This document shows, piece after piece, positions 53,545 through 63,039 of a stretch of 64,000 nt of DNA. Position 1 is the stretch's first letter. Each line of letters opens with the position of its first letter. The DNA comes from Paracoccus cavernae (GTDB lineage: Bacteria; Pseudomonadota; Alphaproteobacteria; Rhodobacterales; Rhodobacteraceae). The notes below the pieces were generated by a model. It was not told the origin of the DNA, did no database searches, and saw only the letters and a program-made list of their open reading frames with translations. The translations under genes were made by a program, and so were the position numbers. The stretch is from contig JAUFRC010000001.1 in the NCBI GenBank assembly GCA_030410095.1, forward strand, positions 3,056,501 through 3,120,500, in the 5' to 3' direction.

Positions 53545-54513
53545 ATGAAATCATTTCTCGTGGCGACCACTGCGGTCGCCTGTCTGAGCATGGCTGCGCC
53601 GGTTCTGGCGGCCGGAATGGAAGGCAAGGTCGTGGGCTTTTCGCAGATTGGCTCTGAATCGGGGTGGCGCGCGGCCGAGACGACGCTGACGCAAAACCAG
53701 GCCAAAGAGCGCGGCATCGATCTGAAATTCGCCGATGCCCAGCAAAAGCAGGAAAACCAGATCAAGGCGGTGCGCGGCTTCATCGCGCAGGGCGTCGATG
53801 CGATCCTGATCGCGCCGGTTGTGGCGACAGGCTGGGACGATGTTCTGGCCGAGGCCAAGGATGCCGAGATCCCCGTGGTTCTGCTCGACCGCCAGATCGA
53901 GGCGCCCGAGGATCTCTATCTCACCGCGGTGACCTCGGATCAGGTTCACGAGGGCAAGGTTGCGGGGGATTGGCTGGTGGCCGATGTCGGCGACAAGGCC
54001 TGCAAGGTGGTGGAGCTTCAGGGCACGACCGGCTCTTCGCCCGCGATCAACCGCAAGCAGGGCTTCGAGGAGGCGATTGCGGGGCATGACAACATCACCA
54101 TCGCGCGCTCGCAGACCGGCGACTTCACCCGCACCAAGGGCAAAGAGGTGATGGAGAGCTTCATCAAGGCCGAGAATGGCGGCAAGGATATTTGCGCGGT
54201 CTATGCCCATAACGACGATATGGCTGTCGGGGCTATTCAGGCGATCAAGGAAGCGGGGCTCAAGCCGGGCACCGACATCAAGATCGTCTCGATCGACGCC
54301 GTTCCGGACATCTTTCTCGCCATGGCCGAGGGCGAGGCCAATGCCACCGTCGAGCTGACGCCCGATATGGCGGGGCCCGCCTTCGACGTTCTCGCGGCCT
54401 ATCTGGCGGATGGCACGGCGCCCGCGAAATGGATCCAGACCGAATCCAAACTGTTCACGCAGGCCGACGATCCCAAGGCGGTTTACGAGGCCAAGAAAGG
54501 TCTTGGTTACTGA
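53545..54513 (+). CDS. ytfQ: Galactofuranose-type ABC transporter substrate-binding protein
   Basis: This periplasmic binding protein has 322 uninterrupted residues. The signal peptide is MKSFLVATTAVACLSMAAPVLA. The mature protein starts GMEGKVVGFSQIGSESGWRAAE, and then KFADAQQKQENQIKAVRGFIAQG and IAPVVATGWDDVL; all are close to YtfQ, the galactofuranose-binding protein of Escherichia coli. YAHNDDMAVGAIQAIKEAG lies in the second lobe. The downstream order ATPase, permease, permease is exactly that of ytfR, ytfT, yjfF. The ligand is therefore probably galactofuranose or a similar furanose. Confidence 0.9.
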   Translation: MKSFLVATTAVACLSMAAPVLAAGMEGKVVGFSQIGSESGWRAAETTLTQNQAKERGIDLKFADAQQKQENQIKAVRGFIAQGVDAILIAPVVATGWDDVLAEAKDAEIPVVLLDRQIEAPEDLYLTAVTSDQVHEGKVAGDWLVADVGDKACKVVELQGTTGSSPAINRKQGFEEAIAGHDNITIARSQTGDFTRTKGKEVMESFIKAENGGKDICAVYAHNDDMAVGAIQAIKEAGLKPGTDIKIVSIDAVPDIFLAMAEGEANATVELTPDMAGPAFDVLAAYLADGTAPAKWIQTESKLFTQADDPKAVYEAKKGLGY

Positions 54514-54519
54514 TCCTTT

Positions 54520-54549
54520 CGGGCGGGGGCTGCCCCGCCCGTTTCATTT
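54520..54549 (+). terminator. Intercistronic hairpin between ytfQ and ytfR
   Basis: cgggcgggg (54520-54528) pairs with ccccgcccg (54533-54541), followed by tttcattt. Partial termination here would give more binding protein than ATPase or permease, a common arrangement in import operons. Confidence 0.65.
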
Positions 54550-54564
54550 GCGAAAGGGCGGGGC

Positions 54565-56071
54565 ATGGCTTCGGAACAGGCGCTTTTGTCGGCGCAGGGT
54601 ATCGAGAAATCCTTTTTCGGCGTGAAGGTTCTGGAGGGTGTCGACTTCACCCTCCGCGCGGGCGAGATCCATGCGCTTTTGGGCGAAAACGGCGCGGGAA
54701 AGTCCACGTTGGTCAAGATCCTGACCGGCGCCTACCGCCGCGATGGCGGGGTGATGGCGCTCGAGAGGGCGCCGGTCGAGCCGCGCTCGGTCGCGGAGGC
54801 GCAGACTTTGGGGATCGGTACGGTCTATCAGGAGGTCAACCTTCTCGACAATCTGACCGTCGCCGAGAACCTTTATCTCGGGCGCCAGCCGCGCCGCTTC
54901 GGCATGGTCGATACGCGCAAGATGCGGGCCGATGCAGCGGCGCTTTTGGGCCATTACGGCCTTGCCGTCGATCCGGCCGAGACCCTGTCGCATTATCCGG
55001 TCGCAGTGCGCCAGATCATTGCGATTGCGCGGGCTGTCGATCTTTCGGGCAAGGTCCTGTTTCTCGACGAGCCGACCGCGAGCCTTGATGTGCGCGAGGT
55101 CGAGGCGATTTTCACGGTGCTGCGCCAGCTGCGCGATCGCGGTTTGGGGATCGTGATCATCACGCATTTTCTGGATCAGGTTTACGCTTTGGCGGATCGG
55201 GTCACGGTGCTGCGCAATGGTCGCATGGTCGGGAGCCGCGCGCTGGCCGACCTGCCGCGGCGCGATCTCGTCAGCCTGATGCTGGGGCATGATCTGGCCG
55301 GCGACGATCTTCGTCCCGTCCCCCGCGCGGCAGAAGGCGAGGCGGCATTCGACTTCAGGGGTTCGGCAAAAGCGGCATGATCGCGCCGTTCGACCTGGCG
55401 ATCCGGCCGGGAGAAGTCGTGGAATCGCGGGGCTTTTGGGCTCGGGCCGGACCGAGACGGCCGCGCTCATGTTTGCGATCACGCGGCCCGACAGCGGCGA
55501 GATGCAGGTCGACGGACGTCCGGTCGCGCCGAAATCCCCAGACGAGGCGATTGCCTTGGGGATCGGGCTTTGCCCCGAAGAGCGTAAGACCGACGGGATC
55601 GTGGGCGATCTTTCGGTGCGCGACAACATTATCCTCGCGCTTCAGGCGCGGCGGGGTTGGGCGCGGCCGATTGCGCGCGACGAGGCCGATGCGATTGCCG
55701 CGCGCTATATCGCGGCGCTCGACATCCGGCCGCCCGATCCCGACCGGCCGATCAAATTCCTCTCGGGCGGGAACCAGCAAAAGGCCATTCTTGCGCGCTG
55801 GCTGGCCACCGATCCGCGTCTGCTGATCCTCGACGAGCCGACGCGCGGCATCGATATCGGCGCCCATGCCGAAATCATTGCGCTGATCCGCCGGCTTTGC
55901 GCCGACGGCATGGCGCTGGTTGTAATCTCCTCCGAGGTCGAGGAGCTGGTCGCCTATTCGAGTCGCGTCATCGTGCTCTCGGACCGCCGCCACATCCGCG
56001 AGCTCTCGGGTGCGGAGGTCAATGCCCGCGCGATCATGGGCGCGATGGCCTTGGCGGGAGATGCGGCATGA
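54565..56071 (+). CDS. ytfR: Galactofuranose-type ABC transporter ATPase, two ABC domains (two frame breaks)
   Basis: This is the cytosolic energy-coupling subunit. The first domain has Walker A GENGAGKSTLVK, Q-loop VYQEVNLLDNLTV, signature-like LSHYPVAVRQIIAIARA and Walker B VLFLDEPTASLDV. Missing bases near 55362 and 55425 join FDFRGFGKSGMIAPFDLAIRPGE to GIAGLLGSGRTETAALMF. The second domain ends with LSGGNQQKAILARW and LLILDEPTRGIDIG. About 503 residues. The stop overlaps the ytfT start (ATGA at 56068). Confidence 0.92.
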
Positions 56072-57086
56072 CGGGTGCTCTGGGACGCAAATTCCGCCGC
56101 CTTGCGCCGCAGCTTGGGGCGTTGGCGCTGGTTCTGGTGCTGATCGCGATGGTTGCGCCGGGATTTTTCGCGATTTCGGTTCAGAACGGGCGGCTTTACG
56201 GCAGCCTGATCGATGTCGGCGTGCGGGTCGCGCCGGTCGCGCTATTGGCGATCGGCATGACGTTGGTGATTGCGACCAAGGGGATCGATCTCTCGGTCGG
56301 TGCGGTCATGGCGATCACCGGCGCGATCGCGGCCAGCCTTGTCTCCGAGGGTCAGCCTCTGGTTGCGGTGATCGTGATTTCTCTGCTGGTCGGAGTGGTT
56401 TGCGGGATCTGGAACGGAGTTCTGGTGGCCTTTCTCGATATCCAGCCGATCATCGCGACGCTGATCCTGATGGTGGCGGGACGCGGGATCGCGCAGCTCG
56501 TGACCAATGGCGTCATCCTGACCTTCAACGATCCGGCCTTTGCCTTCATCGGGTCGGGAGCGGTGCTGGGTATCCCGATGCCGATCGTGATCTGGGTTGT
56601 CATGGGACTGGCGGTCGGGCTTTTGGTGCGCCGCACCGCGCTCGGGTTGCTGATCGAGGCGGTGGGGATCAACCGCAGGGCCTCGATGCTGATGGGGGTC
56701 AGGGCGCGTTTCCTGATCCTGACGGCCTATGTCGTCTCGGGGCTTTGCGCGGCGGTGGCGGGGATGATCGTGACTGCCGATATCCGCGGCGCGGATGCCA
56801 ACAACGCCGGTCTCTGGCTCGAGCTGGACGCGATTTTGGCGGTGGTGATCGGGGGACCTCGCTCGCGGGAGGGCGCTTTTCGATCACGGCCTCGCTGATC
56901 GGCGCGCTGATCATTCAGGCGCTCAATACCGGCATCCTGATGTCGGGCTGGCCGCCCGAGTTCAACCTGATCGTCAAGGCCGTCGTGATCGTCGTGATCC
57001 TGACGCTGCAATCGCCTGCGGTCCGGCTCGAAACCGCCTTTCTCAGAAGCCTGCGCCGCAAGCCGAAATCCGAGGTCGAAGCATGA
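56068..57086 (+). CDS. ytfT: Galactofuranose-type ABC transporter permease (one frame break)
   Basis: This inner-membrane permease of the BPD_transp_2/RbsC family begins MTGALGRKFRRLAPQLGALAL. The family signature is IGMTLVIATKGIDLSVGAVMAI, and IQPIIATLILMVAGRGIAQLV and IEAVGINRRASMLMGV follow. One G is missing near 56863 (VIGGTSLAGGRFSITASLIGA). About 340 residues with roughly ten helices. It overlaps ytfR and yjfF by four bases on either side. Together with yjfF it forms a heteromeric channel, as in the E. coli system. Confidence 0.9.
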
Positions 57087-58137
57087 TCCGCACCCGCAAT
57101 CTGCCCTTTGTCGCGACCGTGGTGATTTTCGTCCTCGCCTATGCGCTCTGCGCCGCGCAGTTTCCCGCGATCCTGTCCTGGCGCGTGGCCGGCAACCTTC
57201 TGACCGACAACGCCTTTCTGGGGATTGCGGCGGTGGGGATGACCTTCGTCATCATCTCGGGCGGGATCGATCTGTCGGTGGGTGCGGTCATCGCCTTTAC
57301 CTCGGTCCTCGTCGCGGTGCTGGTACGGGCGGGGTACATCCGGCGCTGGCCTTCGGGCTGGCGCTGATGGTCTCGACCGCTTTCGGCGCACTGATGGGGC
57401 TGATGATCGACCTGCTGAAAATGCCGCCATTCGTGGTGACGCTGGCGGGGATGTTTCTGGCGCGGGGCGCGGCTTTCCTGATCTCGACCGAATCCGTGCC
57501 GATCAGCCATCCGTTCCTGCGCAGCCTCAAATCAATCGCCATCGCGCTGCCCGACAAGGGCAAGCTCAGCTTTCTGGGGCTGCTGATGCTCGCGGTCTTT
57601 GCGGCAGGGGTGGTGGTCGCGCATCGCACACGCTTTGGCGCCAATGTCTATGCGCTTGGCGGGTCGGCCCAATCGGCCGAACTGATGGGTGTGCCGGTCC
57701 GGCGCACAACGGTGCAGCTTTATGCCTTGTCGGGCTTTCTCGCAGGGCTTTCGGGGCTGGCCTATACGCTCTATACCTCGGCGGGTTATTCGCTCGCGAC
57801 CGTGGGCGTCGAGCTGGATGCGATCGCCGCCGTCGTGGTCGGGGGCACCTTGCTGACCGGCGGCGCGGGGCTGATCTTGGGGACGTTGTTCGGCGTGTTG
57901 ATTCAAGGCCTTATCCAGACCTATATCGTTTTTGACGGCAGCTTGTCCTCGTGGTGGACCAAGATCGTAGTGGGGCTTCTGCTCTTCGCTTTCATCGTGC
58001 TTCAACGGGTGATCGTTCTGGTCAGCGACTACCGCGCCGCGCGCAAAACGACGCGATCCGGCCCGATTCAAAGTGGTTCTGGCCACGCCGGTTCCGGCCA
58101 AAGCGCGATGTCGCAAAGCGGCGCGGGCGCGCGATGA
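57083..58137 (+). CDS. yjfF: Second galactofuranose-type ABC transporter permease (one frame break)
   Basis: This second RbsC-like permease begins MIRTRNLPFVATVVIFVLAY. The signature is VGMTFVIISGGIDLSVGAVIAF. One base is missing near 57340 (GVHPALAFGLALMVSTAFGAL); then come MPPFVVTLAGMFLARG, YALGGSAQSAELMGVPVRRT and AAVVVGGTLLTGGAGLILG. The C-terminus has a low-complexity Gly/Ser/Gln tail (SGPIQSGSGHAGSGQSAMSQ) not usual for the family. About 352 residues. The stop overlaps the start of the GntR regulator, so the regulator is co-translated with the transporter. Confidence 0.9.
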
Positions 58138-58879
58138 CCCTGATCAAACGGGCCGCCTTCGGCACGCTTCCCGCCTCGAGCCATGCCAAAGTCGTCGACG
58201 CTTTGGGGCGCGCCATTGTCGCGGGCGATTTCGCCGAGAACGAGATCCTGCCCGGTGATCCGGTCCTGACCGCGCGTTTCGAGGTCTCGCGCACCGTCTT
58301 GCGCGAGGCGATGAAGACCCTTGCCGCCAAAGGCCTGATCCGCGCCAAATCGCGGGTCGGCACGCAGGTCAATCCGCGCGAGAGCTGGAATTTCGTGGAT
58401 CGCGACGTGATCGGCTGGCGCATGCAGAAGGGCATGGACGGCGAATTCGTCCGCCAGCTTTCCGAGATGCGCATGGCGCTCGAGCCGGCAACGGCCGCTT
58501 TGGCGGCGCGCCATGCCACGCCCGAAGAGATCATCCAGCTTTACAATATCGCGGCGCGGATGGACGACCGCAACCACAGCCGCGAGAGCTTTGCCGCCGT
58601 CGATCTGGAATTCCACATCGCTGTCGCCGCCATGTCGCGCAATCCCTTCATCCGCTCGGTTTCGACGCTGGTCGAGGCGGCGCTGGCGGTGAGTTTCCGC
58701 ATCTCCTCGCCCGCGCTCAGCCCCGAGGAATCTCGCAAAGCGCTTCGCTTCATCTGCGCATCGCCCGCGCGATCGCCGATCACGACGAGGAAACCGCCAT
58801 GCAGGCCATGAGAATCGTGATCGGCGAGGGGGTGGATCGCGCCTGCGAGGCGCTCGGCCGCGCTGAAGGGGCCGCCTGA
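58134..58879 (+). CDS. GntR family transcriptional regulator, FadR subfamily (one frame break)
   Basis: This cytosolic DNA-binding regulator starts MTLIKRAAFGTLPASSHAKVV. The winged helix-turn-helix covers IVAGDFAENEILPGDPVLTA and FEVSRTVLREAMKTLAAKGLI. An FCD effector domain follows (WRMQKGMDGEFVRQLSEMRMALEP, AAVDLEFHIAVAAMSRNPFI), with the metal-binding aspartate/histidine pattern. One base is missing near 58735; the repaired end is SASLHLRIARAIADHDEETA to the stop at 58879. About 249 residues. As the last gene of the ytfQRT-yjfF operon it probably represses it in answer to the imported sugar or a product. Confidence 0.9.
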
Positions 58880-58951
58880 GCACGCCTCGGACAAATGCGG
58901 CGGGGGTGCAAAGGCAGCCTCCGGTTGCGGTCGGAGTGCCGCTCTGCCCCG

Positions 58952-58978
58952 CCATTTCGGAAAATTTTACCGAAATGG
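58952..58978. promoter_or_regulatory. Perfect 9-base inverted repeat upstream of maeB
   Basis: ccatttcgg (58952-58960) and ccgaaatgg (58970-58978) flank aaaatttta. No T-run follows on either strand, so an operator (125 bases before the maeB start) is likelier than a terminator for the GntR gene. The 27-base symmetric element has AT-rich centre and GC-rich ends. Confidence 0.55.
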
Positions 58979-59103
58979 AGAAATATCCGACTTTATGGTG
59001 AAATACCCCTATCAAGCGACGCAGCTTTGCGGCATGGCTGACCGGTATATTATTGGGGCTTCCCGCCTTTAGGCATCCGGCGGGTGGCAGGAGAGGGATC
59101 AGC

Positions 59104-61383
59104 ATGACCGACGACAATACGCCGCACAAATCACGCATCACCAAAGAAGAGGCGCTGGCCTACCACCTCGAGCCGCGACCGGGCAAATACGACGTGGTCG
59201 CCTCGAAGCAGATGGCGACGCAGCGCGATTTGTCTCTGGCCTATTCGCCGGGCGTTGCCGTGCCGGTCGAGGCGATCGCCGCCAATCCGGAGCTTGCCTA
59301 CGACTATACCGTCAAGGGCAATATGGTTGCGGTCGTGTCGAACGGCACCTCGATCCTTGGTCTGGGCAACCTCGGCGCGCTGGCATCGAAGCCGGTGATG
59401 GAGGGCAAGGCCGTCCTCTTCAAGCGTTTCGCCGATGTGAACGCGATCGATATCGAACTCGATACCGAAGATCCCGAAGAAATCATCCGCGCGGTCAAGC
59501 TGATGTCGCCGACTTTCGGCGGTGTGAACCTTGAAGACATCAAGGCGCCCGAATGCTTCATCATCGAGCAGCGCCTGAAGGAAATCTGCGACATTCCGGT
59601 CTTCCACGACGACCAGCACGGCACCGCCGTGATCTGCGCCGCCGGCCTGATCAACGCGCTCGAGCTTTCGGGCAAGAGGATCGAGGATGTGCGCATCGTC
59701 GTGAACGGCGCGGGCGCGGCGGGGATCGCCTGCCTCGAGCTGATGAAGGCCATGGGCGCGCAGCAGGACAACTGCCTGATGTGCGACACCAAGGGCGTGA
59801 TCTACAAGGGCCGCACCGAGGGCATGAACCAGTGGAAATCGGCCCATGCCGCCGATACCGACGCCCGCACGCTTGAAGAGGCGATGAACGGCGCCGACGT
59901 CTTTATCGGCGTTTCGGCCAAAGGCGCGGTGACGCAGGCCATGGTCAAGACCATGGCCGACAATCCGGTGATCTTCGCCATGGCGAACCCCGATCCCGAA
60001 ATCACCCCGAGGATGCCCATGCCGTGCGCGCCGATGCGATCGTGGCGACGGGGCGCTCGGATTACGCCAACCAGGTCAACAACGTCCTCGGCTTTCCCTA
60101 TCTCTTCCGCGGCGCGCTGGACATCCATGCCCGCGCCATCAACGACGAGATGAAGATTGCCTGTGCCCGCGCCTTGGCGGAACTCGCCCGCGAGGATGTT
60201 CCCGACGAGGTTGCCGTGGCTTACGGCCGCAAGCTGCAGTTCGGCCGCGACTACATCATCCCGACGCCCTTCGATCCGCGTCTCATCCATGTCATCCCGC
60301 CGGCGGTTGCGCAGGCCGGCATGGATACCGGCGTCGCGCGCCGTCCGATCATCGACATGGACGGCTATGTCCAGTCGCTCAAGGCCCGCATGGACCCGAC
60401 CGCCGCGATCTTGCAGGGCATTCACGCCCGCGCGTCAGGCACAGGCCCGCATGATCTTTGCCGAGGGCGACGATCCGCGCGTGCTGCGTGCAGCCGTCGC
60501 CTGGCAGCGCGGCGGCATGGGCCAGTCGATCGTTGTCGGCCGCGAGGCGGATGTGAAGGAAAAGCTGGAAGCCGTCGGTCTGGGCGAGGCCGGTCGCGAG
60601 CTGACGGTGGTCAACGCCTCGAATTCGCGCCATCTCGAGCAGTATCACGAGACGCTTTACGCGCGCCTCCAGCGCAAGGGTCTCGACCGCGAGGATACCA
60701 ACAAGCTGGCGAACCGCGACCGCCATGTCTTTGCCTCGCTGATGCTGGCCCATGGTCACGGCGACGGTCTGGTGACCGGTGCCACGCGCAAGAACGCGCA
60801 TGTCCTGTCCCAGATCCGCAAGGTCTTCGACGTCAATCCCGAAGACGGCGCGGTCGGCATCACCGCCGTTCTGCACAACGGCCGCGTCATCCTGATGGGC
60901 GACACGCTGGTCCACGAGTGGCCCGAGGCCGAGGATCTCGCCGATATCGCGACCCGCGGTGCGCATGTCGCGCGCGGCCTGGGTCTTGATCCGCGCGTGG
61001 CTTTCCTGTCCTTCTCGAACTTCGGCTATCCGATCAGCGAGCGCGCGGTAAAGATGGCCAAGGCTTCGGAAGTGCTCGATGCGCGCGGGGTCGATTTCGA
61101 ATACGAGGGCGAGATGACCGTCGATGTGGCGCTGAACATGGCGCAGGCGGCAAAATATCCCTTCTCGCGTCTGACGGGTCCGGCCAACGTGCTGGTGGTG
61201 CCGGCGCGCCATTCGGCCTCGATCTCGGTCAAACTTCTGCAGGAGATGGCAGGCGCGACGGTTGTAGGCCCGATCCTGACCGGTGTGGCGCAGCCGATCC
61301 AGATCTGCTCGACCAGCTCGACCGTGAACGACATCCTCAACATGGCCGCAATCGCGGCGGGGCGTCTGGGTCAGGTGAAATAA
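59104..61383 (+). CDS. maeB: NADP-dependent malic enzyme with phosphotransacetylase-like domain (two frame breaks)
   Basis: This cytosolic enzyme decarboxylates malate to pyruvate, linking the TCA cycle with gluconeogenesis and NADPH supply. ATG 59104 ([18 protein letters not shown]) has ggagaggg upstream. The malic domain (1-430) shows [31 protein letters not shown] and the nucleotide loop [16 protein letters not shown]. One base is missing near 60010 and one near 60440. The C-terminal 330 residues resemble phosphotransacetylase ([52 protein letters not shown]), normally a regulatory, acetyl-CoA-responsive domain without Pta activity. About 760 residues, as for MaeB. Confidence 0.93.
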
Positions 61384-61418
61384 TCCGGCCCGCAACGGGT
61401 GGATTTCGCAATACGGGA

Positions 61419-61450
61419 AGCGGCGGGCCAAGGGTCCGCCGCTTTCGTTT
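61419..61450 (+). terminator. Terminator after maeB
   Basis: agcggcgg (61419-61426) pairs with ccgccgct (61436-61443), followed by ttcgttt. It lies 36 bases after the maeB stop. Confidence 0.7.
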
Positions 61451-61615
61451 CGGGCCTGATCGCGATTCCGTGATCTGCGCGCAACAGGGGTGTTGCGCAA
61501 ATGTCGCGACTGACCCGCTCTCCTTGCGGTAGAGCTTAAAAGGGGCAGGGGGGCCACCTATCTCATGACCAACGGAGGCGGAAGGATCTGCCTCCAACGG
61601 AATGAGGATGATGAT

Positions 61616-62193
61616 ATGAAACTCTTTGGTGCAACGGTTCTGGCTTCGCTTCTTGCTACGGGCGCTTTCGCCGGCGGTTATGTCGCGCCGGTCGTCGAGA
61701 CCCCGTCGTCGTAGAAACCGAGACCGCGCCGCAGTTCGGCGACTGGACCGGCTTCTACGCTGGTGCGCAATATGGTCAGGGCGAAGCCAAAGCCGAGTTC
61801 GGCTCGCAATCGGGCAAGCGTGATCTGGACGCTTACGGCGTTTTCGCCGGCTATCAGCACGATTTCGGCAGCTATGTTCTGGGCGGCGAACTGAACTACA
61901 ACAAAGTCGAGCTGGATGACGTTTCGGGCAAGGGCGACCTGCTGAGCCTGCGCGCCCGCGCCGGTTACGACCTTGGCCGTTTCCTGCCCTATGTGACCGT
62001 CGGCTACGCCTATCTTGATGCCGACGATTCCGAAAACGGTCTGGTTTACGGTATCGGCGGCGACTTCAAAGTCACCGAGCGCTTTGTTCTGGGCGCCGAA
62101 TATACCCGCCACGACTTCGACGATGTCGGGAATGTCTCGGGTCTGGACCTGAAAGCCGACACGGTGCAGGTCCGCGCAAGCTTCCGCTTCTGA
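61616..62193 (+). CDS. Outer-membrane beta-barrel protein, OmpA/Omp25-like (one frame break)
   Basis: This is a small eight-stranded-type surface porin or structural protein. The signal peptide is MKLFGATVLASLLATGAFAG. One C is missing from the run at about 61705 (VVETPVVVETETAPQ); the rest is one open frame. DWTGFYAGAQYGQGEAKAEF is the standard first strand of alphaproteobacterial Omp25/Ropb-like barrels. Alternating strands end with VQVRASFRF, whose terminal phenylalanine is the barrel-assembly signal. About 192 residues. A 5' leader hairpin (ggaggc 61574-61579 with gcctcc 61590-61595) precedes the gaggatg ribosome-binding site, and a strong terminator follows, so it is a single-gene unit. 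Confidence 0.88.
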
Positions 62194-62220
62194 TCAGCGG
62201 TTCACGAGACTGAACGAGAA

Positions 62221-62250
62221 AGGCAGCCCGAAAGGGCTGCCTTTTTCTTT
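62221..62250 (+). terminator. Strong terminator after the outer-membrane protein gene
   Basis: aggcagccc (62221-62229) and gggctgcct (62234-62242) with a gaaa tetraloop, followed by ttttcttt. This is a textbook intrinsic terminator. Confidence 0.92.
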
Positions 62251-62420
62251 GATGCTGGCTGGCAAAGCCTAACTGGCGAATGCAGGCTGGCGGGCGGTGC
62301 TGGCTGGGTCGGCTGGCTGGGGAAAGGCTTGCTGGCGATCGCGCGCTGGCTCTTTCCGGGGCTGGCTTTGCCGTGCTGGCTACCTTTTGCTGGCTACGTT
62401 TTGCGTGCAGGCTTGGCTGC
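62251..62420. repeat. GCTGGC-rich degenerate repeat
   Basis: Within about 170 bases the motif ctggc occurs about twelve times, mostly as gctggc or gctggct, spaced 4 to 19 bases apart and all in the same orientation. It is not a clean tandem array. A further agctggctggct lies near 62680. The repeat sits between the terminator of the outer-membrane gene and the 3' end of the leftward Cys-rich gene. No coding frame across it is convincing. Confidence 0.65.
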
Positions 62421-62429
62421 CGGGCCCGA

Positions 62430-62624
62430 TTATTCGGCTGCGAACAGCGTCGCGTATTTGCCGCACCAATCGGTTTTCTGAACCGTCGGCCATACGCCTC
62501 GGCCCTCTTCCTTCGGGGCGACCGGCGGATTGACGCGGCAAAGGCCCGCATCGGAGAGCTGGGCGGCAGCCTGAACGGCATGGTCTTCGTAATAGGCGCA
62601 AGAGTTGCAAACGGCGTGGCTCAT
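62430..62624 (-). CDS. Small cysteine-rich protein of unknown function
   Basis: This 64-residue protein starts MSHAVCNSCAYYEDHAV. Its four cysteines fall as CNSCAYYE, GLCRVNPP and DWCGKYA, with PTVQKTDW before the last. The pattern CxxC...CxxxPP...WCG resembles small conserved hypothetical proteins common in proteobacteria and suggests a bound metal, zinc or iron, but no function is established. The start is supported by a tcccgatgag context upstream; ribosome binding looks modest. It stands alone, with an AT-rich region upstream that can hold its promoter. Confidence 0.75.
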   Translation of the reverse strand: MSHAVCNSCAYYEDHAVQAAAQLSDAGLCRVNPPVAPKEEGRGVWPTVQKTDWCGKYATLFAAE

Positions 62625-62990
62625 CGGGACTTCCTGTCTGGCTGTTTCGGGACGACAGCTCGCTTGCAGGGATCGAAGAGCTGGCTGGCTGTGTTGGGGC
62701 AGATATGGTCGGGTCGGACGATGAGGTCAATAAAAAAGATAATAAAAACAAATAGTTGAGTAGATTTCTCGGAGATTGAAAGCTGAGGAGAACGCTCGGA
62801 AAAGCGAAAACCCTTATCCTTCCGCTGCTTGGCGGAATGGCCCTTCGGGTGCGGAAATGACCCAGAAAAACGCTTTCATGCCCGAGTGAAAAGCTCGGAA
62901 CGCTAAAGCGCCACCTGATTGATTTCATGGGTTTTCCGGCGGGGCGCCATTCGCGGATCGCATCGAATCACCAAGTCTCCGGCCGATATG
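62625..62990. other. Intergenic region between the Cys-rich gene and trhO
   Basis: About 365 bases without a supported gene. Near 62725-62760 it is strongly A-rich (caataaaaaagataataaaa), the likely leftward promoter of the Cys-rich gene. The remainder (62770-62930) has short GC hairpins but no recognised element. Confidence 0.5.
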
Positions 62991-63016
62991 AAAAAGCGCC
63001 CGCGAAGGGGCGCTTT
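62991..63016 (-). terminator. Terminator of trhO
   Basis: aaagcgccc (62993-63001) pairs with gggcgcttt (63008-63016). Read leftward, the stem runs into ttttt, fitting the end of the leftward trhO gene 24 bases away. Confidence 0.85.
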
Positions 63017-63039
63017 GACGGGCAGGCTGCGCAGGGCGC

